Shown: positions 31,132 to 35,675 of the stretch, piece by piece
How the letters are laid out: each line of letters starts with the position of its first letter
Position numbering within the stretch: the stretch's first letter is position 1
Assembly (NCBI GenBank): GCA_913060515.1
Contig: CAJXRZ010000064.1
Span: 1-35,675, forward strand
From: an uncultured Pseudomonadota bacterium
GTDB taxonomy: Bacteria > Myxococcota_A > UBA796 > CAJQPC01
Direction: 5' to 3'
Length of the DNA: 35,675 nt
Position numbers and translations under genes: made by a program
Notes under the pieces: model-generated
The model's input: the letters and a program-made list of their open reading frames with translations, nothing else
Database searches by the model: none
What the model was told of the DNA's origin: nothing

Positions 31132-32928
31132 ATGGGACTCTTTCTACTCCTCTCCTCCTTCGCCCAGGCCCAAGACCAGAGCCTGGACATCGAGCAGTTC
31201 AAGCCGGCCTCGGACCACTACGGCTACTTCCAGACCCACTCCGCAGACACCCTGGGCCACATGCAGGTGGGCGTTGGGATCTGGGGCAACTACGCCAAGA
31301 ATCCGTTGGTCCTGCGCGGCCCAGACGGCGAGCAGGTCCCCCTGCTCTCAGACGGAACCGGCTCCCCCATCGACGGCCGCTTCACGGGCAACGCCCAGCT
31401 CGGTGTGGGCATCACGAACTTCGCCTCCATCTCAGCGGATCTGCCCATCGTGCTCTGGCAACAGGGCTACGACATCTCCAACCTCAACGGCACCAGCCAG
31501 CCCCCAGCCCTCAAGGCCAGTGGCCTAGGCGATCTGCGTGTGGTGCCGAAGATCGCCCCCCTCTCCAGGGACGAACAGCCCCTGGGATTGGCGTTGGTGG
31601 TCCCTGTGACCATCCCCACAGGCGGAACCGAAGGCTTCTTGGGTGAGGGCGCCATGACAGCGACCCCGACCCTGGCCGTGGAGTTCTCCGACGCTGGGAT
31701 CTGGAGCCGCTCCTACAAATGGCGCGCGGCGGCCAACCTGGGCTACCTGGTGCGCCAAGGCGACCGGGTGCGCGACGTCGAGGTCCCCAACGCGATGGTC
31801 TACAGCGCCGCAGTGGGCTTCCGGCCAACCGAGCCCATCGAGCTCATCGCGGACCTGCACGGTCAGAGCTACGGCAGCTCCGTGGCGCAGAACCCCCTGG
31901 AGTTGAACCTGGGCGTCAAGGCCTTGATCGGTCCCTGGGTAACCTTGAACGCCGGCTTTGGTCTGGGCGTTCTCCCCGGTCTCGGCACACCGGACTACCG
32001 CGGTTTCTTGGGCCTGAGCGCAGCCCCAAGCTTTGACCCCGACGCCCGAGACTCGGACGGTGACAGCGTGCCGGACGGCATGGACCGTTGCCCCAAGCAC
32101 GCCGAGGACTTGGACGGCTGGCAAGACGAGGACGGCTGCCCCGAGTCCGACAACGACTCCGATGGCATCGAGGATCTGGTGGACCGCTGTCCCGATGACC
32201 CCGAGGACGATGACGGCTTCATGGACAACGATGGTTGCCCAGAGGACGACAACGACAAGGACGAGATCCTCGACATCGACGACAAGTGTCCGGACGATGC
32301 GGAGACGGTCAACGGCTTTGAGGACGAGGACGGCTGCCCAGACGACGATCCAAGCACCGACTCGGACGGCGATGGCTTTGCAGACGGCGTGGACCGCTGC
32401 CCCTACGACGCCGAGGACATGGACGACTTCGAGGACGACGATGGCTGTCCCGACGAGGACAACGACCGCGACGGAATCTTCGACATGGAAGATGCCTGCC
32501 CGGACGTGCGCGAGACCTTCAACGGCAACGAAGACGAAGATGGCTGTCCCGATGAGGGCCGCGTGGAGCTCAAGGACGACAAGATTGAGATCTACGACAA
32601 GGTCTACTTCGAGACCGGAAAGGCCACGATCAAGCAGGAGTCCTACGGGCTGCTGGACGAGGTGGCCGCGGTCATGAAGGGCAACCCGCAGCTTCTGCTG
32701 GTGCGCATCGAGGGCCACACCGACTCAGACGGAAACGAGCTGAGCAACCTGAAGTTGAGCCAGGCCCGCGCAGAGGCTGTCCGCACCTACCTGATCAAGC
32801 AGGGTGTTGCGGCGGACCGACTGGCAGCGGTTGGCTTTGGCGAGGCCATGCCGGTAGAGAGCAATGCAACGGCCCAAGGCAAGGCCAACAACCGCAGGGT
32901 TGAGTTCCTCATCGCCAAGCAGGAGTAG
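31132..32928 (+). CDS. OmpA-family protein with thrombospondin type 3 repeats
   Basis: This 598-residue outer membrane protein starts with a very short signal sequence (MGLFLLLSSFAQA, no basic residue), probably cut before QDQ. Residues about 14-300 are beta-rich, with strands typical of a barrel (QVGVGIWGNYAKNPLVL, LGVGITNFASISADLPIVL). Residues about 302-475 are thrombospondin type 3 repeats (DSDGDSVPDGMDRCP, DNDSDGIEDLVDRCP and so on), which bind calcium and form a rigid spacer. The C-terminal OmpA domain (about 480-598) has VYFETGKATI, GHTDSDGNELSNLKLSQARAEAV and NRRVEF, with the Asp and Arg that hold diaminopimelate of peptidoglycan. The ATG at 31132 is well spaced from GGAGGAGG. It links the outer membrane to the wall. 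Confidence 0.94.
   Translation: MGLFLLLSSFAQAQDQSLDIEQFKPASDHYGYFQTHSADTLGHMQVGVGIWGNYAKNPLVLRGPDGEQVPLLSDGTGSPIDGRFTGNAQLGVGITNFASISADLPIVLWQQGYDISNLNGTSQPPALKASGLGDLRVVPKIAPLSRDEQPLGLALVVPVTIPTGGTEGFLGEGAMTATPTLAVEFSDAGIWSRSYKWRAAANLGYLVRQGDRVRDVEVPNAMVYSAAVGFRPTEPIELIADLHGQSYGSSVAQNPLELNLGVKALIGPWVTLNAGFGLGVLPGLGTPDYRGFLGLSAAPSFDPDARDSDGDSVPDGMDRCPKHAEDLDGWQDEDGCPESDNDSDGIEDLVDRCPDDPEDDDGFMDNDGCPEDDNDKDEILDIDDKCPDDAETVNGFEDEDGCPDDDPSTDSDGDGFADGVDRCPYDAEDMDDFEDDDGCPDEDNDRDGIFDMEDACPDVRETFNGNEDEDGCPDEGRVELKDDKIEIYDKVYFETGKATIKQESYGLLDEVAAVMKGNPQLLLVRIEGHTDSDGNELSNLKLSQARAEAVRTYLIKQGVAADRLAAVGFGEAMPVESNATAQGKANNRRVEFLIAKQE
32038..32560 (+). repeat. Thrombospondin type 3 repeat region
   Basis: About seven units of roughly 60-70 bases encode the pattern D.D.DGI.D..D.CP.D.ED.D...D.DGCP. 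DNA identity between units is partial. It is a protein-level repeat, not a DNA array. Its biased composition opens a long frame on the opposite strand that is not a gene. Confidence 0.85.
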
Positions 32929-32930
32929 GC

Positions 32931-33902
32931 ATGTTGCTGTGGTGGCTGGCCGGGTGCATCGGCGCCATCGATCAGCCCATGGACCCCTCGAACACCAACC
33001 CGGTGGTCTTCGAGGTGCCCAAGGGTTCGTCCGCAGGGGGCCTAGGCCCCGCACTGATGGACGCAGGGCTGATCCCCGATGAGCTGACTTGGAAGCTCTA
33101 CCTGAAGCGGGACAAGGCTGGAGGCTGCCTGAAAGCGGGCAACTTTGAGCTGAGTCCAGCGATGACCATGGCCGAGCTGATGGAGACGATGTGCAAAGCG
33201 CCCATCGCCGACGAGGTGCAGGTCACCTTCGTTGAAGGCTGGCGCATGCGCGAGATCGACGCCGAGCTCTCGCGCTTGGGTCTGATCGAGGCTGGTACCT
33301 ACTGGGCCGCGGCCAAAGATCCGGGGCGCTTTACCCTGCCCGCAGGGCTGGAAGGCCTGACCTCGCTTGAGGGACTGCTGCTCCCTGAGAGCTACTCGGT
33401 GCCCGCCGATGGCGTGGACGTGGAGGTGTTGATCCAGCGGCAGATCGACCTCTTGGACTCCCGCTTTGTGCAGCCCAACCAGGCGGCCATCGACGCCTCG
33501 GGACGCAGCTTGTACGAGCTGCTCATCGTGGCCAGCATGTTGGAGCGGGAAGAACCCCGGCCCAGCAACCGGCCCGTGGTGGCCGGCGTGATGTGGAAGC
33601 GTCTGGACAACCAGTGGAACCTGGGCATCGATGCGACCAGCCGCTACACTTTGGCGGATTGGAACGACCGAAAGGCCTTCCTGCGCCAGCTTCGCGACCC
33701 CGCCGACGTGTACAACACCCGTCTGCGTGGGGGCCTGCCGCCTACGCCGATTGGGAACGCGAGCATCGAGAGCCTGAACGCTGCCCTCTCCCCAGAAGGC
33801 AGCGAGTACTGGTACTACCTGCATGACTCCGAGGGGAACTTGCACCCCGGGCGCAGCTTGGCGGAGCACAACGCGCTTAAACGCAAGTACAACGTCTACT
33901 AG
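32931..33902 (+). CDS. mltG: MltG-like endolytic transglycosylase, lipoprotein form
   Basis: This 323-residue protein of the YceG/MltG family cuts nascent peptidoglycan strands. After a LysM-like subdomain (FEVPKGSSAGGLGPALMDAGLI) come the family motifs LEGLLLPESY (146-155) and IVASMLEREE (199-208), with Glu205 as the catalytic acid. VAGVMWKRLDNQWNLGIDATSRYTL, YNTRLRGGLPPTPIGNASIESLNAALSP and YWYYLHDSEGNLHPGRSLAEHN follow. MltG usually has an N-terminal membrane helix. Here the protein starts MLLWWLAGC, a short lipoprotein signal with Cys at position 9, so it would be lipid-anchored. A Gly at -1 and Ala at -2 make the lipobox convincing. An AGGAG site precedes the ATG. It begins two bases after the OmpA stop and is followed at once by an LRR gene, so the three are likely one operon. 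Confidence 0.9.
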   Translation: MLLWWLAGCIGAIDQPMDPSNTNPVVFEVPKGSSAGGLGPALMDAGLIPDELTWKLYLKRDKAGGCLKAGNFELSPAMTMAELMETMCKAPIADEVQVTFVEGWRMREIDAELSRLGLIEAGTYWAAAKDPGRFTLPAGLEGLTSLEGLLLPESYSVPADGVDVEVLIQRQIDLLDSRFVQPNQAAIDASGRSLYELLIVASMLEREEPRPSNRPVVAGVMWKRLDNQWNLGIDATSRYTLADWNDRKAFLRQLRDPADVYNTRLRGGLPPTPIGNASIESLNAALSPEGSEYWYYLHDSEGNLHPGRSLAEHNALKRKYNVY

Positions 33903-33904
33903 GC

Positions 33905-34450
33905 GTGGTTGAACTCGCCGGAGAGCGCTTCGCACTGGACAGCACACATGTGGGTCTGGCCTGTGCGACTTTTCCAGAGATGCAAGCCTTGGCTGTGCTC
34001 GAGCAGCTCCCCAAGCTGCGCTCTCTCTCTCTAGGCAGCAGCAACATTAACGACTCCGGCTTGGCCATCGTGGCCAAACTCGGGGGCTTGGCGCAGCTGG
34101 ATCTGCAGGAGACGCCGGTCACCGCTCAGGGCCTCGCTCACTTGCGCACTCTGCCCAAGCTGAGCTGGCTGCGCCTCAAAGAGTGCCCAGCCTTGGGGCC
34201 AGAGGCCACGGCCGTCCTCTCTCGTTTCCCGGCACTGACCGAGCTGCAGCTGCATGGATCGGGCATTTCAAGCGCCGACTTGCCCCCTCTGGCGGCACTC
34301 AAGGGGCTCAGAGACCTGCTGCTGGACCGCCACTCCGTGAGCATCAAAGCGGTTGAGGCACTCTCGGCGCAGCTGCCCTCCTGCTGCATCCTGGTGAAGG
34401 GTCACGGGGAGTGCCTTGGGGGTCGGTACCGTCACTTTGGAGGTGATTGA
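33905..34450 (+). CDS. Leucine-rich repeat protein
   Basis: This 181-residue protein is made of about six LRR units of 23-25 residues, such as LPKLRSLSLGSSNINDSGLAIVAKLGG, LAQLDLQETPVTAQGLAHLRTLPK and LSWLRLKECPALGPEATAVLSRFPA. The pattern (LxxLxLxxxxIxDxGLxxL) is of the RNI-like/cysteine-containing LRR type, giving a curved protein-binding surface. No signal peptide or membrane segment is visible, so it is probably cytoplasmic. Its GTG start at 33905 lies two bases after the mltG stop, which suggests translational coupling. A pair of Cys near the C-terminus (SCCILVKG) is notable. The partner is unknown. Confidence 0.82.
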   Translation: MVELAGERFALDSTHVGLACATFPEMQALAVLEQLPKLRSLSLGSSNINDSGLAIVAKLGGLAQLDLQETPVTAQGLAHLRTLPKLSWLRLKECPALGPEATAVLSRFPALTELQLHGSGISSADLPPLAALKGLRDLLLDRHSVSIKAVEALSAQLPSCCILVKGHGECLGGRYRHFGGD

Positions 34451-34474
34451 GGGACCGCGCGGCGGCCAGCAGGC

Positions 34475-34480
34475 TATACG
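34475..34480 (+). promoter_or_regulatory. -10-like hexamer TATACG before ybiT
   Basis: TATACG (4 of 6) ends six bases before the ATG at 34487, with only GC bases and no Shine-Dalgarno between. No well-spaced -35 is seen. It fits a leaderless start. Confidence 0.4.
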
Positions 34481-34486
34481 CCGCCC

Positions 34487-35627
34487 ATGATCACCATCAC
34501 CAACCTCGCCATGTCCTATGGCGGCCAAGTCCTGTTCACCGACTGCAACCTGCAACTGGACAAGGGCAAGCGCTACGGCATCGTCGGGGCCAATGGCTCG
34601 GGCAAGTCCACCCTGCTTCGGATCTTGAGCAAGGAGGAGCCCCCTCAAGAAGGGGACGTGACCCGGCCCAAGATGAGCCGCATGGGCGTGCTGGAGCAAG
34701 ATCACTTCGCCTACGAGGACACCCGCATCTTGGATGTGGTGATGATGGGCAACCCGGTTCTCTGGGACGCCATTCAGGGCAAAGAGGCCATGTTCGCAGG
34801 CGGCCCCGATGCCTGGGACGATGACAAGTACGCCGAGATGGAAGACATCATCCATCAGTTCGACGGCTACATGCTCGAGGCCCGCGCAGCCCAGATCCTG
34901 GAAGGTCTAGGCATCCCCACCGAGAAGCACGACCAGCCCCTGCGCTCCCTGAGCGGTGGCTACAAGCTGCGCGCTCTGCTTGCCAAGACCCTGGCGGCTG
35001 ACCCCGACATCCTGCTGCTCGATGAGCCCACCAACCACTTGGACATCTTGGCCATCCGCTGGCTGGAGAGCTTCCTGGTGGAGTTCTCCGGGTGCACTGC
35101 GGTCATCAGCCATGACCTGCGCTTCTTGGACTCTGTGGCCACCCACATCATCGACGTGGACTACCAGGCGGTCACGCTCTACAAGGGCAACTACACCGCC
35201 TTTGAGAAGTCCAAGGTGGAGGAGCGGGAGCGCCGCGAGGGCGAGATTGGCAAGCGCGAGAAGGAGATCGCCGAGCACAAGGCCTTCATCACCCGCTTCA
35301 AGGCCAAGGCCTCCAAGGCCCGCCAGGCCAACTCACGCCAGAAGCGCATGGAGAAGATCGTCATCGACACCCTGCCGACCAGCTCTCGGCGCCATCCACG
35401 CTTCGTGTTCAAGCAACGCCGCCAATCGGGCCGCCACGTACTCAAGACCAAGGGCATCTCCAAGGCCTACGGCGACCTGCAGGTGCTCAGGAACGTCAGC
35501 TTTGAGATCGAGCGCGGCGAGCGGGTAGCCGTGGTCGGGGCAAACGGGGTCGGAAAGTCCACTCTGCTCAAGATCTTGGTCAACGCCCTAGAAGGGGACG
35601 CAGGCACCTTTGAGTGGGGACATGAAG
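34487..35627 (+). CDS. ybiT: ABC-F ATPase YbiT, 3' end missing
   Basis: The first 380 codons are native; adapter sequence then replaces the rest of a protein that is usually about 530 residues. The first ABC domain has Walker [10 protein letters not shown] (33-41), signature [13 protein letters not shown], and Walker [20 protein letters not shown]-like [25 protein letters not shown], the [18 protein letters not shown] segment and the ISHDLRFL switch match E. coli YbiT closely. The charged linker ([40 protein letters not shown]) is the ribosome-facing ABC-F arm. The second domain is present through Walker A (GANGVGKST) and then cut. ABC-F proteins act on ribosome-bound tRNA at the E site; there is no membrane domain. 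Upstream, 36 bases separate it from the LRR gene. Confidence 0.93.
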
Positions 35628-35675
35628 CTGTCTCTTATACACATCTGACGCTGCCGACGAAGAGGATAGTGTAGA
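35628..35675. other. Nextera Read 1 adapter, reverse complement (not genomic)
   Basis: CTGTCTCTTATACACATCT (35628-35646) is the mosaic end, GACGCTGCCGACGA follows at 35647-35660, and AGAGGATA (35661-35668) is the reverse complement of index S503. The sequence is the exact inverse of 1-48. The frame through it encodes the well-known adapter peptide [13 protein letters not shown]. Confidence 0.98.

Noticed and set aside
29540-32560. Tandem DNA repeats or a CRISPR-like array
   Set aside because: The repetition is at protein level (Asp-rich metal-binding and TSP3 units); DNA units are imperfect and lie in frame without spacers.
31525-32718. Long minus-strand open frame (397 codons) opposite ompA
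   Set aside because: It is the mirror of the Asp-rich TSP3 region; its Val/Leu-rich repetitive product is a codon-bias shadow.

Overview
The window is a high-GC, densely coded bacterial chromosome fragment. It is most likely from Myxococcota or a related deltaproteobacterial lineage. The grounds are a MYXO-CTERM-like tail on an Asp-rich metal-binding-repeat protein, an OmpA protein with thrombospondin type 3 repeats, several LLAC-type lipoproteins, and the chromosomal block mnmG-rsmG-parA-parB with GC-rich parS palindromes (TGTTCCACGTGGAACA). The first and last 48 bases are not genomic. They are the Nextera Read 1 adapter with an i5 index, so real DNA runs from 49 to 35627 and the genes at both ends are cut by adapter. 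No rRNA, tRNA, CRISPR array or insertion sequence was seen, and no gap without a gene exceeds about 220 bases.

Layout. 49-4838 (minus): an overlapping pair of GHKL/HSP90-type proteins, one with an intact Bergerat ATP site and one large partner whose site is degenerate, with a parS palindrome just upstream. 4967-7627 (minus): a membrane/zinc-ribbon protein with an HxxxH motif and a GT39-like membrane glycosyltransferase. 7759-13608 (plus): a lipoprotein, then mnmG-rsmG, then parA-parB and udk, with two more parS sites; this is the origin-proximal housekeeping core. 13609-15188 (minus): a lipoprotein with a cadherin/He-PIG-like domain and an HDOD protein. 15285-17053 (plus): an E2-like acyltransferase relative that lacks the catalytic His, overlapping an ACC-deaminase-like PLP enzyme. 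17080-21176: a lipoprotein, a TPR/coiled-coil/TM/LysM protein and an exported SH3 protein. 21251-23014 (minus): M3 oligopeptidase.

23063-29016 (plus) is one tightly coupled run, mostly with 4-base stop/start overlaps: a ColD-like enzyme in which the PLP lysine is His, an extended SDR, a GDP-fucose-synthase/ColC-like epimerase-reductase, a CAT-like acetyltransferase starting at TTG, an M20 peptidase and a duplicated-domain lipoprotein. A strong bidirectional terminator closes it. I read the first three genes as a GDP-linked 3,6-dideoxyhexose (colitose-type) module. 29102-34450 holds envelope proteins: a small two-TM protein, a lamin-tail/metal-binding-repeat protein, OmpA with TSP3 repeats, a lipoprotein version of MltG, and a leucine-rich-repeat protein. 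The window ends in a truncated ybiT (ABC-F).

Patterns across the window: (1) several exported proteins begin with extremely short signal sequences (6-9 residues before the lipobox Cys, no basic residue); (2) at least six unit-leading genes have a -10-like hexamer 6-9 bases before the start and no clear Shine-Dalgarno, suggesting leaderless or near-leaderless mRNAs; (3) enzyme families recur with a key catalytic residue replaced (ColD-like K to H, E2-like H to E, GHKL partner N and D lost, HxxxH without Glu, HDOD without its His).
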